Source: Streptococcus sanguinis
GTDB taxonomy: Bacteria > Bacillota > Bacilli > Lactobacillales > Streptococcaceae
Reading direction: 5' to 3'
Assembly: GCF_900475275.1 (NCBI RefSeq)
Contig: NZ_LS483364.1
Location: 1,550,001-1,614,000, forward strand
Length of the DNA stretch: 64,000 nucleotides
Part shown: positions 8,852-18,232 of the stretch, in pieces
Numbering within the stretch: position 1 is the first letter of the stretch
Layout of the letters: each line of letters begins with the position of its first letter
Notes under the pieces: generated by a model
Seen by the model: the letters and a program-made list of their open reading frames with translations, nothing else
Told to the model about the DNA's origin: nothing
Databases searched by the model: none
Translations under genes and position numbers: made by a program

Positions 8852-10537
8852 TTATCTAGTCTTCTTTTGAAGAAAGACATAGCTTCCAAAGCCAACTAAG
8901 ATTGCCAAACCTGCAACTGACAGCCAAAGTGTAGTTTCTTGACCAGTCTTAGGCAGAACTTTTTTGTTGCCTCCTGCAGCACCCGGATCATTGGTACCAT
9001 TGTTTGAATTGTTATTTCCATTTCCTGGATTGTCTGTTCCACCCTTTGGATTATCGGAACTGTTACCAGGGGTATTGTTACCATTACCTGGGGTATTATT
9101 CGGATTATTGTTAGGATTGTTGTTAGGGTTGTTATTTGGATTGTTTGGATTGTTGTTATTTCCAGGGTTAGGTGGCTGAACTGCCTTGCCTGGATCATTA
9201 CCTCTATAGGTATTTGTAAAGACAGGATCCAAATCATATTTAACAGAACCCAAAAACTCACCATTCACATCTTTAACAGTAACTGTCAGCTGAGCTTCCT
9301 TGTCATCATAGATGTAGTTAGCATCATTGCCCGGAATTTCCTTAATGCTGTAGCGGTAGTCACCAGCTGCATTATAGTTCAAGGCTTTGAAATTGATAGA
9401 ACCATCAGCTTCATTGGTAGCTGTTTGAAGTAAAACACCGTTTTCGTCAAAGAGACCAAAGGTAAATTGACCCTTCTCTAACACTTTATTGACAAGTTTT
9501 TTCTGTGCCTGAATCTTCACATCTTTTGCTAGCACAGCGCTTCCTTTACCAGAGCCCTCTTCCAAGCGGACTGACTTAGTAATAGTGCGTTCTGGGAAGC
9601 CTTTTGCTGTCCAAGACAGGGTGTTGTTAACCACATCCCCCACTTTAGTACCTTCTGGTACACGAGTAGAGTACTCGATGTACATTGGCCAGTTGTAGTT
9701 ATCGCCAAAGTTAATGGTAAAACCGTTAGCATCGCCATTAGCGTTTTGAGTTAGAACTGCCTTGTTAGTAAAGTTATCAACTACTGGCAGAGTCAGGATA
9801 TGAGCTTCATTGCGAATACCACCTGCAACAGGAGCATAACGAACTGCACGTAGAGTACCCGGTACCAGTGTCAGACCATCACCAAAGTTGTCTGAAATTA
9901 CCATGTTGCGAAGCATGTCCTGTCTTGCATTCAGGATAATGCGCCATTTAACAATACTCGGATCAGTGCTGTCCTGGTAGCCATATTTCATTTCATACTC
10001 ACCAGCAGTTCCTTCTTCTTTCTGGTATTGGAAAGAAAAGTCTGTCTGGCCAAATTTGAAGGAAACAGGACCTGTTTCTTTGACTTTTTCGTTATTGATG
10101 CGAACGTTAAAGCCCAAAGATAGCTCTTTCTTTTGGGTATAGTTTGTAAAGTAGTTACTGAAAGTCACTGTAACTGACTGAGTCGCCGGGTCAGTTTGAG
10201 CTGTACCGACTAACTCTCCCGTATGATTAACAACATCATAGACATCGAAGTTTAAGGCAGTAATCAGACTTAATTCTTCCGGAAGTTTAAAAGTCAGGGT
10301 ATCCCCTTCAGCTATATTTTGAGCCGCTGGAAATGTGAAGTTGGTTGTTACAGACAAGGTTTCATTAGTCTTAACAGTTGAGTCACTTGTTAATGGCTCA
10401 CCATCCTTAGTAATGCTGGTTTGCTGACTGTATTCAGTTACTTCAGAAGCCTGAGTTCGAGCAGCAAAACCTAAACCTGTAACAATAGCTGTTAATAAGA
10501 TAAGAATTTTAAAAATAATTGTATTTTTATTTTTCAT
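8852..10537 (-). CDS. LPXTG-anchored surface protein with collagen-adhesin/pilin-type isopeptide domains
   Basis: A 561-residue secreted protein, probably a host- or matrix-binding adhesin covalently linked to peptidoglycan by sortase A. The signal peptide covers residues 1 to about 29 (cleavage near RTQAS/EV). The N-terminal half is a beta-sandwich like Cna/collagen-binding adhesins (DTLTFKLPEELSL, TQSVTVTFSNYF). A streptococcal pilin isopeptide domain follows (KGQFTFGLFDENG ... YRYSIKEIPG ... LTVTVKDVNGEF ... FTNTYRG). Then comes an Asn/Pro/Gly-rich linker, LPKTG, a hydrophobic span and KKTR. Two adjacent ATGs exist; 10537 has the better spacing to AAAGGAG. It lies between housekeeping genes and has its own promoter and terminator. 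Confidence 0.88.
   Translation of the reverse strand: MKNKNTIIFKILILLTAIVTGLGFAARTQASEVTEYSQQTSITKDGEPLTSDSTVKTNETLSVTTNFTFPAAQNIAEGDTLTFKLPEELSLITALNFDVYDVVNHTGELVGTAQTDPATQSVTVTFSNYFTNYTQKKELSLGFNVRINNEKVKETGPVSFKFGQTDFSFQYQKEEGTAGEYEMKYGYQDSTDPSIVKWRIILNARQDMLRNMVISDNFGDGLTLVPGTLRAVRYAPVAGGIRNEAHILTLPVVDNFTNKAVLTQNANGDANGFTINFGDNYNWPMYIEYSTRVPEGTKVGDVVNNTLSWTAKGFPERTITKSVRLEEGSGKGSAVLAKDVKIQAQKKLVNKVLEKGQFTFGLFDENGVLLQTATNEADGSINFKALNYNAAGDYRYSIKEIPGNDANYIYDDKEAQLTVTVKDVNGEFLGSVKYDLDPVFTNTYRGNDPGKAVQPPNPGNNNNPNNPNNNPNNNPNNNPNNTPGNGNNTPGNSSDNPKGGTDNPGNGNNNSNNGTNDPGAAGGNKKVLPKTGQETTLWLSVAGLAILVGFGSYVFLQKKTR
9010..9178. repeat. Low-complexity Asn/Pro/Gly-coding repeat tract
   Basis: Short imperfect repeats of the kind GGATTGTTGTTAGGGTTGTTATTT encode the wall-spanning linker (PNNNPNNNPNN and PGNGNN units) of the LPXTG protein. 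Such tracts tend to change length by slippage. Confidence 0.7.
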
Positions 10538-10558
10538 CATTTTCTCCTTTCGTAGCTT

Positions 10559-10587
10559 ATTATACCAAGAGTATTGCAATTTATCAA
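10559..10587 (-). promoter_or_regulatory. Promoter of the LPXTG surface protein gene
   Basis: Minus strand TTGATA (10582-10587), 17 bp spacer, extended -10 TTGGTATAAT (hexamer 10559-10564), about 20 bp before the start codon. Confidence 0.7.
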
Positions 10588-10593
10588 CATTTT

Positions 10594-10601
10594 TATTCGT
10601 A
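10594..10601 (-). promoter_or_regulatory. TACGAATA sequence matching the ComX cin-box
   Basis: Exact 8-mer match to the streptococcal competence sigma-factor -10 element on the coding strand, just upstream of the sigma-A promoter and 57 bp before the start codon of the LPXTG gene. The same 8-mer also occurs inside genes in this window, so chance is a real possibility. Confidence 0.35.
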
Positions 10602-10625
10602 GTGTTTAAAAATTCATAACAATGT

Positions 10626-10653
10626 AAAAAAACCAAGACGTTGTGTCTCAGTT
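10626..10653 (-). terminator. Terminator of glmM
   Basis: On the minus strand AAACTGAGAC-ACAAC-GTCTTGGTT followed by a long T run, 14 bp after the glmM stop. Confidence 0.6.
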
Positions 10654-10666
10654 TCTTTACGTTTTA

Positions 10667-12019
10667 TTACTCAATTCCAATTTCATCTCGAACAACATTG
10701 GCAATGGTATCTACATAGTAATTAACTTCTTCGTCAGTCGGTGCTTCAGCCATGACCCTCAGCAGAGGTTCTGTTCCGCTCGGACGAACCAAAATCCGGC
10801 CATTGCCAGCCATTTCGGCTTCCATTCTCTCAATCACCGTCTTGATAGCTGGGACTTCCATCGCCTTGTCCTTCATACTGTTTTCCACACGGATATTGAC
10901 TAGTTTCTGCGGATAGATGGTTACTTCGGCAGCCAATTCAGATAGCTTCTTACCTGTTTCCTGCATAACCTTGGTCAATTGCACAGCTGAAAGCTGACCG
11001 TCACCTGTCGTATTGTAGTCCATGATGATAACATGTCCAGACTGCTCACCACCAAGATTATAACCATTCTTCCGCATTTCCTCTACTACATAGCGGTCAC
11101 CAACTGCTGTCACAGCCTTTTGGATGCCTTCCCGATCCAAAGCCTTATGGAAGCCTAGGTTGGACATGACAGTCGTAACAATGGTATTCTGCGCCAGCTC
11201 ACCTTTCTCAGACAGGTACTTACCGATGATGTACATAATCTTGTCACCATCTACCAGTTCACCATTTTCATCCACAGCAATGAGGCGATCGCTATCTCCA
11301 TCAAAGGCCAGACCAATTGCTGCACCAGACTCACGGACAACTTCCTGCAGAGCTTCTGGATGCGTAGACCCGACATTCAGATTGATATTGAGGCCGTCTG
11401 GATTTTCTCCGATAATGGTCAACTGTGCGCCTAGATCCGCAAAAATCTGACGGGCGCTGGTAGAAGCCGCACCGTTGGCCGTATCTAAGGCTACATGCAT
11501 TCCTTCTAGTTCCAAACCAGTTGAAACTAAGTATTGTTGGTACTTGCGCAGTCCTTCTGGATAATCCACCAAGTCACCCAAACCTTCGGCGCTCGGACGT
11601 GGCAAGGTATCTTCTGCTGCATCCAACAAAGCCTCGATTTCCAACTCACGCTCATCATCCAGTTTATAGCCGTCACCACCAAAGAATTTGATACCATTAT
11701 CCAAAGCCGGATTGTGGCTGGCAGAAATCATGACTCCGGCGCTAGCTTTCTCTGACTTGACCAGATAAGCCACACCAGGCGTTGCAATGACACCCAATTT
11801 ATAGACATGAATCCCAACGGACAAAAGTCCTGCAACCAAGGCGCTTTCCAGCATTTCTCCTGAAATTCGAGTATCCCGGCCAACAAAGACCCGAGGAACT
11901 TCACTTTCGTGCTGGCTCAGAACATAACCACCAAAGCGACCGAGTTTAAAGGCCAATTCTGGCGTTAATTCCACATTTGCTTCTCCGCGAACACCATCGG
12001 TTCCAAAGTATTTACCCAT
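10667..12019 (-). CDS. glmM: Phosphoglucosamine mutase GlmM
   Basis: A 450-residue cytosolic enzyme that converts glucosamine-6-P to glucosamine-1-P for peptidoglycan precursor synthesis. The phosphoserine loop is SASHNP (Ser at residue 101), the metal loop is DGDSDR and the phosphate-binding motif is [12 protein letters not shown] near the C-terminus. It is the third gene of the conserved cdaA-cdaR-glmM operon, in which GlmM is known to bind and restrain CdaA. Confidence 0.97.
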   Translation of the reverse strand: MGKYFGTDGVRGEANVELTPELAFKLGRFGGYVLSQHESEVPRVFVGRDTRISGEMLESALVAGLLSVGIHVYKLGVIATPGVAYLVKSEKASAGVMISASHNPALDNGIKFFGGDGYKLDDERELEIEALLDAAEDTLPRPSAEGLGDLVDYPEGLRKYQQYLVSTGLELEGMHVALDTANGAASTSARQIFADLGAQLTIIGENPDGLNINLNVGSTHPEALQEVVRESGAAIGLAFDGDSDRLIAVDENGELVDGDKIMYIIGKYLSEKGELAQNTIVTTVMSNLGFHKALDREGIQKAVTAVGDRYVVEEMRKNGYNLGGEQSGHVIIMDYNTTGDGQLSAVQLTKVMQETGKKLSELAAEVTIYPQKLVNIRVENSMKDKAMEVPAIKTVIERMEAEMAGNGRILVRPSGTEPLLRVMAEAPTDEEVNYYVDTIANVVRDEIGIE

Positions 12020-12113
12020 TATAAATAGTTTCCTTTCATAAGACCTGGATGTAAAGATTTAGGCTGCAAGCAAGGCAGACCGCTTTAATCCAAGTTTATT
12101 TTCAAAATTTTAT

Positions 12114-12869
12114 TTAGTTTTTATTTGATGAGCTCGTATTCGAGCTGCTGTTAGAGGAGGACGAGCCAGAGTTTTCTGCTGTTTTAGTGTTGACACGCAT
12201 AGTTGTCTCAAATGGTGTCACCACGCTTGGCATGACATTTCCCTGTCCATCAACCGCCTGCAGCGGTACTGTCCCGCTGTAGTTGCCAGTGATAATGACA
12301 TTGGTCGGGAGAATAGCTACGACAGACTCAATCTTAGAAAGGGTCTCCTCGTCACTAGTTACTGTAGCTTCCTTGTTTTCCAAGGTCACACCGCTAATAG
12401 ACACATTTTCAGCCACCTGGCTGTCTGTGATGAGGTAGCGGACCTCAACTTTCTTGCTGGCTTTTTTACCAATCTTAACCGAAATCTTTTGCGGAGTGAC
12501 TGTAGCAGTCAGACCGCTTGGCAGATTTTCAACCTTTAGTGGGATTTCTACAGTGCCTTCTGTAGCCTTTGAAAGATCAGCTACAACTCGAAACTTCCGA
12601 GTACTTTCCTGCATTTCACTGGCTAGATTGACCCGGTTGGAGCCTGTCAGGGCGACGGAAACTTCAGAAGTGAAGCCGCTGATAAAGTAATTCTCGCTGT
12701 CATATTTGATGTCAATTGGCACATTGGAAACCGTATTGGTATAAGTTTCAGATGTGACCTGTCGAACTCCAGTATTGTTTTGATAACTGCTAGAGGTTGC
12801 ATAGACAAAAAGCACTAGGGCAAAGAAAAACGAAGAGATGATATAAAGAATTTTTTTACGTTTTTTCAT
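12114..12869 (-). CDS. cdaR: CdaR, YbbR-domain regulator of the diadenylate cyclase
   Basis: A 251-residue extracellular protein anchored by one N-terminal helix (ILYIISSFFFALVLFVYATSSS). YbbR repeats follow (YFISGFTSEVSVALTGS, ENLPSGLTATVTPQKISVKIG) and the tail is Ser/Asn-rich. It modulates CdaA activity at the membrane. The ATG at 12869 overlaps the cdaA TGA (ATGA) and is correctly spaced from GGGAGG. The ATG three codons upstream touches that ribosome site and is rejected. Confidence 0.93.
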   Translation of the reverse strand: MKKRKKILYIISSFFFALVLFVYATSSSYQNNTGVRQVTSETYTNTVSNVPIDIKYDSENYFISGFTSEVSVALTGSNRVNLASEMQESTRKFRVVADLSKATEGTVEIPLKVENLPSGLTATVTPQKISVKIGKKASKKVEVRYLITDSQVAENVSISGVTLENKEATVTSDEETLSKIESVVAILPTNVIITGNYSGTVPLQAVDGQGNVMPSVVTPFETTMRVNTKTAENSGSSSSNSSSNTSSSNKN

Positions 12870-13714
12870 TTCTTCCATCCTCCCATGAAGCGTTTTTTCA
12901 AACCTACTGGCTTGTCCTGCTCTGATAAGAAGACCTTTCTCAGCTCTATCTCAAACTCATCCAAAGTCAAATCATGCTTGAAAATTCCATTGTGTGTAGT
13001 GGAAATACCGCCGGTTTCTTCGGAAACGACAAAAGTAAACGCATCTGATACTTCAGACAGGCCAATAGCTGCGCGATGCCGAGTTCCAAACTCCTTAGAG
13101 ATGCCGCTGCTTTCTGTCAGAGGCAGGTAGGCACAGGAAGCCGCAATCTTATTGTTTTTTATGATGACAGCTCCATCATGCAATGGCGTATTGGGGATAA
13201 AAATGTTGATTAGCAGCTCTCCGGACACATCTGCATCCAAGGGAATCCCTGTCGCAATATACTCCTGCAAGGTAGGGGTTCCCTGAATGGCTACCAAAGC
13301 CCCGATTTTCCGCGGACTCATATAGGCAACAGACTTGACAAAGGCCTGAACCATTTTTTCTTCGTTACTGATGGGCGTTGTAGAAAAGATATCCGTTGCT
13401 CGGCCAAGTTTTTCCAATCCTGCCCGAATCTCAGGCGAGAAAATCACCACGGCCGCAATAACCCCGTAAGTGATGACCTGATTGATCAACCAAGAAATGG
13501 TAGTCAAGCCGATGATATTGGCAAAAAACTGTGCCAAGATAAAGAAGAGCACACCTCGGACCAAAATCATAATCTTGGTACCAGCAATGGCCTTGATTAG
13601 ATAATATAGAATCCATGCGACGATAGCGACGTCAATAATATTAATTACAATCCTCCAAGGGTCAGAAAACAAACTGGCCCAATATTGGAGATTGGTTAGT
13701 TGTTGAAAATTCAT
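12866..13714 (-). CDS. cdaA: Diadenylate cyclase CdaA
   Basis: A 282-residue membrane enzyme that makes the essential second messenger c-di-AMP from ATP. Three N-terminal transmembrane helices (about residues 20-95) precede the DAC domain with LHDGAVII (DGA) and GTRHRAAIGLSE (RHR). The frame runs 17 codons further upstream, but the ATG at 13714 (MNFQQLTNLQYWASL) has GGAGTAGGAAG upstream. It is the first gene of cdaA-cdaR-glmM. Confidence 0.96.
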   Translation of the reverse strand: MNFQQLTNLQYWASLFSDPWRIVINIIDVAIVAWILYYLIKAIAGTKIMILVRGVLFFILAQFFANIIGLTTISWLINQVITYGVIAAVVIFSPEIRAGLEKLGRATDIFSTTPISNEEKMVQAFVKSVAYMSPRKIGALVAIQGTPTLQEYIATGIPLDADVSGELLINIFIPNTPLHDGAVIIKNNKIAASCAYLPLTESSGISKEFGTRHRAAIGLSEVSDAFTFVVSEETGGISTTHNGIFKHDLTLDEFEIELRKVFLSEQDKPVGLKKRFMGGWKK

Positions 13715-13841
13715 ACTTAGACTTCCTACTCCTCTACAAGCAAAATCAAACAGCTGTAGCAACAAATCGAACTTATTAAATCCAGTATCAGCCTGATTTT
13801 ATCTTGTACTTAGAGTTTACTCAATTAACTTCTCTCTTTTT

Positions 13842-13847
13842 ATTATA
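13842..13847 (-). promoter_or_regulatory. Probable -10 box of the cdaA operon
   Basis: TATAAT on the minus strand about 130 bp upstream of cdaA. A second TATAAT lies at 13882-13887. Neither has a strong -35 at ideal spacing, so which one is used is open. Confidence 0.4.
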
Positions 13848-13946
13848 CAGTGGGTCTTAATGCTTAAAGACTTACCAACCCATTATATCACGTTTGTCAA
13901 TATTTTTCTGTAACCTTCTTTACTTTTTTATGATAAAATATTTCTT

Positions 13947-15290
13947 ATGAAGATAAATACAGCATTGGGCCTCTTGGCAGGCAAGTCCTCCCACTTTGTT
14001 CTCAGCAAAATGGGACGCGGTTCGACTCTGCCAGGGAAAATTGCCCTGACATTTGACAAAAATATTTTACAAAATCTAGCGAAGAACTATGAGGTCGTGG
14101 TTATTACCGGAACCAATGGGAAAACTCTGACTACAGCTCTGACAGTAGGCATTCTCAAGGAAGCCTTCGGAGAAGTGGTGACCAACCCCAGTGGTGCCAA
14201 TATGATTACCGGGATTACCACAACCTTCCTGACTGCTAAAAAAGGCAAATCTGGCAAACATATCGCTGTGCTGGAAATAGATGAAGCCAGCCTATCTCGG
14301 ATTTGTGATTATATCAAGCCTAGCCTCTTCGTTTTTACCAATATTTTCCGAGACCAAATGGATCGCTATGGGGAGATCTACACGACCTACCAGATGATTC
14401 TGGATGCTGCAGCTAAAGTGCCTGAAGCGACTGTACTCATGAATGGTGACAGCCCCCTCTTTAACTCAGTCAGCCTGAAGAATCCTGTCCGCTACTATGG
14501 ATTTGATACCGAGAAAGGCCAGGCTCAGCTGACTCACTACAATACAGAGGGCATTCTCTGTCCCAAGTGCGAGCATATCCTCAAGTATGAGCTCAATACC
14601 TATGCTAATCTGGGAGCTTATATCTGTGAGGACTGCGGCTTCAAGCGTCCTAAGCTTGACTACAGCCTGACCGCTCTAAAAACGCTTGAGCATAACCGCT
14701 CTGCCTTTACCATTGATGGTCAAGACTATCAAATCAATATCGGTGGCCTTTATAATATCTACAATGCCTTAGCCGCTGTATCAGTAGCTCAGTTCTTTGA
14801 TGTCGAGCCGGCTACTATTAAGGCTGGCTTTGACAAGAGCCGAGCTGTCTTTGGCCGTCAGGAAACTTTCAAAATCGGCGATAAGGAATGTACCTTAGTC
14901 TTGATTAAAAATCCGGTTGGGGCGACCCAAGCACTGGATATGATTGGACTGGCACCTTTTGACTTTAGCTTGTCCGTTCTGCTCAATGCAAACTATGCAG
15001 ACGGCATTGATACCAGCTGGATCTGGGATGCTGATTTTGAGAGGATTTTAGAGATGGAGATCCCTCATGTCATTGCTGGCGGTGTCCGCCACTCTGAGAT
15101 TGCTCGTCGACTGCGGGTAACGGGCTATCCAGCAGATCAGATTACCGAAGTCAAAGATTTGGAAGCAGTCTTTAAGGCCATTGAACAGCAAGAAACCAAG
15201 CATGCCTATATCTTAGCAACTTATACTGCCATGCTGGAATTCCGTGAGTTGCTGGCAGAACGACAAGTGGTCAGAAAGGAGATGAACTAA
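13947..15290 (+). CDS. murT: Lipid II isoglutaminyl synthase, MurT subunit
   Basis: A 447-residue Mur-ligase-like ATPase that with GatD amidates the D-Glu of lipid II. Seen are the P-loop [15 protein letters not shown] (about residues 49-63), [10 protein letters not shown], the MurT-specific zinc ribbon (CPKCEHIL ... YICEDCGF near residues 205-230) and the C-terminal Mur ligase domain (DUF1727). The upstream region has no clear Shine-Dalgarno and a -10-like TATGATAAAAT ends within 10 bp of the ATG. The stop overlaps the gatD start. Confidence 0.96.
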   Translation: MKINTALGLLAGKSSHFVLSKMGRGSTLPGKIALTFDKNILQNLAKNYEVVVITGTNGKTLTTALTVGILKEAFGEVVTNPSGANMITGITTTFLTAKKGKSGKHIAVLEIDEASLSRICDYIKPSLFVFTNIFRDQMDRYGEIYTTYQMILDAAAKVPEATVLMNGDSPLFNSVSLKNPVRYYGFDTEKGQAQLTHYNTEGILCPKCEHILKYELNTYANLGAYICEDCGFKRPKLDYSLTALKTLEHNRSAFTIDGQDYQINIGGLYNIYNALAAVSVAQFFDVEPATIKAGFDKSRAVFGRQETFKIGDKECTLVLIKNPVGATQALDMIGLAPFDFSLSVLLNANYADGIDTSWIWDADFERILEMEIPHVIAGGVRHSEIARRLRVTGYPADQITEVKDLEAVFKAIEQQETKHAYILATYTAMLEFRELLAERQVVRKEMN

Positions 15291-16075
15291 TGGTATACAG
15301 ATCCCTCACTTCTCCTGAAAACCAGGACTATCGCTACGAAGTAAAGATTGCCCACCTCTATGGCAATCTCATGAATACCTACGGCGACAATGGCAATGTC
15401 CTCATGCTCAAGTATGTGGCTGAAAAGCTAGGCGCTAGAGTTAAAGTCGATATCGTTTCTCTAGAAGATGACTTTGAAAAGGACAGCTACGACATCGTCT
15501 TCTTTGGCGGAGGTCAAGACTATGAGCAAACGATCGTGGCTCGTGACCTGCCAGCTAAAAAAGAAGCTTTGGAAAGCTTTATTAATGAAAACGGCGTAGT
15601 GCTAGCCATCTGTGGTGGCTTCCAACTCTTAGGCCAATACTATATCGAAGCTTCTGGCCGTCGAATTGAAGGTCTGGGCATCATGGGTCACTATACCCTC
15701 AACCAGACCAATAATCGCTATATTGGTGATATTAAGATTCATAATGATGAATTCGATGAGACCTACTACGGCTTTGAAAATCACCAAGGACGGACTTTCC
15801 TCTCGGACGATGAAAAACCTCTGGGCAAAGTCGTCTATGGAAATGGCAACAACCAAGAGGATGGTTGCGAGGGTGTTCATTATAAAAATGTCTTTGGCTC
15901 CTACTTCCATGGCCCTATCTTGTCCCGCAATGCGAACTTGGCCTACCGTCTGGTGACCACTGCTCTGAAAAACAAGTATGGCTCAGATATTCAACTAGCC
16001 GCTTATGAAGATATCCTAGCCCAAGAAATCCCAGAAGAATATGGAGATATCAAGAGCAAAGCTGAGTTTGAATAG
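15290..16075 (+). CDS. gatD: Lipid II isoglutaminyl synthase, GatD glutaminase subunit
   Basis: A 261-residue class-I glutamine amidotransferase (CobB/CobQ-like) that supplies ammonia to MurT. The nucleophile elbow is [13 protein letters not shown] (Cys near residue 107), with [17 protein letters not shown] at the N-terminus and a late His in [10 protein letters not shown]. It starts at the A of the murT TAA (TAATG), so the subunits are translationally coupled. Confidence 0.96.
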   Translation: MVYRSLTSPENQDYRYEVKIAHLYGNLMNTYGDNGNVLMLKYVAEKLGARVKVDIVSLEDDFEKDSYDIVFFGGGQDYEQTIVARDLPAKKEALESFINENGVVLAICGGFQLLGQYYIEASGRRIEGLGIMGHYTLNQTNNRYIGDIKIHNDEFDETYYGFENHQGRTFLSDDEKPLGKVVYGNGNNQEDGCEGVHYKNVFGSYFHGPILSRNANLAYRLVTTALKNKYGSDIQLAAYEDILAQEIPEEYGDIKSKAEFE

Positions 16076-16093
16076 ATAAACAGGAGAATCACT

Positions 16094-16351
16094 ATGAAAG
16101 AAAAATTGCACTATATTCTGCTTTTAATTACCATTCTATTGGTGGCTGGTATTTCCTTGGCCAATATGCAGAGTGTCAATGTTAGCTTTATCTTGTTCAG
16201 CTTCAAACTACCCTTGATTATATTGATTTTAATTTCAGTGCTCCTGGGTTCTGTCACGACTTTTCTCATCAGCATGGTGAAAAATTTCTCACTGAAAAAA
16301 GAGCTTAAGAAAACCAAAGAAGCACTTAAAAATTCCCATACAGAAAACTAG
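16094..16351 (+). CDS. LapA-domain small membrane protein
   Basis: An 85-residue protein with two transmembrane helices (YILLLITILLVAGISLA and LPLIILILISVLLGSVTTFLI) separated by NMQSVNVSFILFSFKL, then a lysine-rich cytoplasmic tail. This is the DUF1049/LapA layout. It follows gatD by 18 nt with AGGAGA upstream and is probably the third gene of that operon. The function in streptococci is not known. The stop codon lies in the 5' arm of the terminator. Confidence 0.8.
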   Translation: MKEKLHYILLLITILLVAGISLANMQSVNVSFILFSFKLPLIILILISVLLGSVTTFLISMVKNFSLKKELKKTKEALKNSHTEN

Positions 16352-16381
16352 GTTGGAAATCACTCCAGCCTAGTTTTTTTG
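16346..16381 (+). terminator. Terminator of the murT-gatD operon
   Basis: A 12 bp stem AACTAGGTTGGA / TCCAGCCTAGTT (one G-U) with loop AATCAC and seven T residues. Confidence 0.9.
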
Positions 16382-16391
16382 TATTTTCTTT

Positions 16392-17051
16392 TTATAAAAT
16401 TTTATTGTATCTATTCTTTCTATATCTTTCAACAGCCATAAACCATCTAACCATATTGTTTTGCCATAATAACAGAACTGCTGCAGCTGGTAAAATACCC
16501 ATAAAGCTTAAAGTGATAATCTCACTGCCGATAGGTGTCCCTATCATATTAAAAACTAGAATAGATATGACTAAAATTGGACCAATCAGTCCCATTAAAG
16601 CCATAAATACTGTGAAAATCCAAGCGAATATCTTCTTGCCAAGAGTAACCTTCTTATCGCCAAAATTACCCCAAATAAGATTAGTATCAACTGCCCGTCT
16701 AAAATTTTCTTTACTGGTTGGCTGTGCCAACTTAACATTCTTATAAAGGGCTCGCTCTACTATGACCAGCAAAAGAGTACCTTCCAGAAACCAAACAATT
16801 AGAAAATAAACCAAAGTACCATAGCCATAGACACCACCAAACAATCGTGTCTCAGGAAAAAGCTGCATCACACCACTAAAAGCAATCAGAAATGATGTAA
16901 TTAAAATGATTTGTTTCCGATTGCCACGCGATGCCTCTGTATTCAATAGTTTACTTTTAGGAGCTGCTAAGGGGTCTCTTGGCTTTTCTACATTTACATA
17001 AATAGCCTGACCATCACTTTCCCCTATATAAATAACTTTCCTAAAAAACAT
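16392..17051 (-). CDS. Uncharacterised four-span membrane protein, family A paralogue 3
   Basis: 219 residues. The N-terminal cytoplasmic segment MFFRKVIYIGESDGQAIYV ... DPLAAPKSKLLNTE is shared with the genes at 20071 and 20833. Four hydrophobic spans follow (KQIILITSFLIAFSGVM, LVYFLIVWFLEGTLLLVIV, FAWIFTVFMALMGLIGPILVI, IITLSFMGILPAAAVLLLW), with a basic C-terminal tail. There is no catalytic signature. It is the last gene of the minus-strand membrane cluster. The layout recalls tandemly duplicated multi-span families such as DUF443, but I cannot confirm that. The ATG follows GAGGAAAGG. Confidence 0.65.
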   Translation of the reverse strand: MFFRKVIYIGESDGQAIYVNVEKPRDPLAAPKSKLLNTEASRGNRKQIILITSFLIAFSGVMQLFPETRLFGGVYGYGTLVYFLIVWFLEGTLLLVIVERALYKNVKLAQPTSKENFRRAVDTNLIWGNFGDKKVTLGKKIFAWIFTVFMALMGLIGPILVISILVFNMIGTPIGSEIITLSFMGILPAAAVLLLWQNNMVRWFMAVERYRKNRYNKIL

Positions 17052-17109
17052 CCTTCATCCTTTCCTCTCTATATACCAACAATTAAAACAAGTCAGGTTG
17101 ATATAGTTC

Positions 17110-18092
17110 TCAGCACTTTCTTTTCTTCCTCTTTTTAAACTGATAATAAATAAAACTCCCCGTAGCATCCAAGACAATCGTATAGCCAAAAATTCTTATA
17201 AACCATATTAGCCAAATCGGACTATTTTCAGCATCTATATGCAATAATTGCAAACAAACAATAATACCAAGAAATAGAATTACCTCTGTAATCAAACGAG
17301 GCTTAGTCTTTTTGAAATCTAAAGTTTTTAAAAAACTCTGATTATATAATTCTTCTGGTACTTCTTCCCAGTAAGTCTTATCTTTCGCTCTCAATTTAAG
17401 TAAATATCCGACTTCAACAATGAGTCTCGAGAAAGCTGATATAAACACTAGATTACCAAAAATACCTAATATTTGCTTATAATAGCCGGTTATCAAACCA
17501 ACCATCATTCCCCCAAGCAAGGTAGCTCCTAGAATTATCCAAATAGAGGGTTTACTATAGACACTCGAAGCAGCAACATAGTTGGCATTAGTCCGTTGCT
17601 CGGAAAAGTCTGTTTCTAATTGTTTCTTTAGCCATCTTACATTATAAAGGATTAAACCCCAAAATAGAATCAGAGAACTAAGCCCAAAAATAATGGTATA
17701 TATAAAAGAATTTCTCAATAAATTATTAGTGAGTACAACAATAACATAATCGGTCAAAACTAATGACAGAAGTAATCCATTAATCATTGCAAAAAGCATG
17801 GCTGTACCAAAAAATTGATGTCTATAAATCAATTTTTGATTGAAAGAAATAACTTGACATATCAGCATAAAAAGAAGGTATACGCAAAAAAATAGGAATA
17901 TAAGATTAGAAAAGGGATTCAATTTGAGTTGATCTTTTATAAAATAATACACATGCGACAAGGCAATACTTAAGGCAAATATACCGGACCAGGCCAAACC
18001 AAGCATCCCAACAGAAGCTCGTGTCGCACCTAGTGATTGAAAGTAGTTCTTGTTTAATTCTTCTGGTCCTAAAACTATATTTTTTCACTCAT
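17110..18092 (-). pseudogene. Multi-span membrane protein gene with a 5' frameshift at an A6 tract (family B)
   Basis: The body (17110-18006, 298 residues, about seven spans) has no ribosome site at its first ATG. An ATG at 18092, preceded by GAGGTAGAAA, reads MSEKI and then stops. Adding one base to the A6 run (18080-18085) joins it in frame as MSEKNIVLGPEELNKN...SVG-MLGLAW, 327 residues in all. That N-terminus resembles MKKISIFGADFERSKK of the intact gene at 18996. It is either a frameshifted gene or one switched by slippage at the A tract. Confidence 0.6.
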
Positions 18093-18124
18093 TTTCTACC
18101 TCAAAAAATTTGGCCTTTGTATCT

Positions 18125-18232
18125 CTAAAAGCATTTTTTTAATTCTGCTAGACATACAGACATTACATGGTTTGATCTCAACTGGTTTATGACAACCGAA
18201 CCAATTGGTAAAATAGGGTTATTATTTTCCAT
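18125..18232 (-). CDS. Short ORF in the membrane cluster, possibly degenerate
   Basis: 35 codons beginning MENNNPILPIGSVVINQ and ending AELKKCF at an A7 run. It overlaps the end of the preceding gene (stop at 18222), as in coupled translation. One extra A would extend it to ...LKKMLLEIQRPNFLR. The ILPIGSVV start superficially resembles DUF4176 small proteins of type VII secretion loci, but the remainder does not. It may be a remnant, and the function is unknown. Confidence 0.3.
   Translation of the reverse strand: MENNNPILPIGSVVINQLRSNHVMSVCLAELKKCF

Noticed and set aside
8964..9179. Plus-strand frame rich in Leu/Gly/Pro opposite the LPXTG linker
   Set aside because: Direct consequence of the repetitive linker sequence on the other strand.
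17906..18088. 60-codon frame beginning GTG-AAA-AAA at the start of the frameshifted membrane gene
   Set aside because: It is the third frame across the same N-terminal region; the repaired MSEKNIVLG frame is the better reading.
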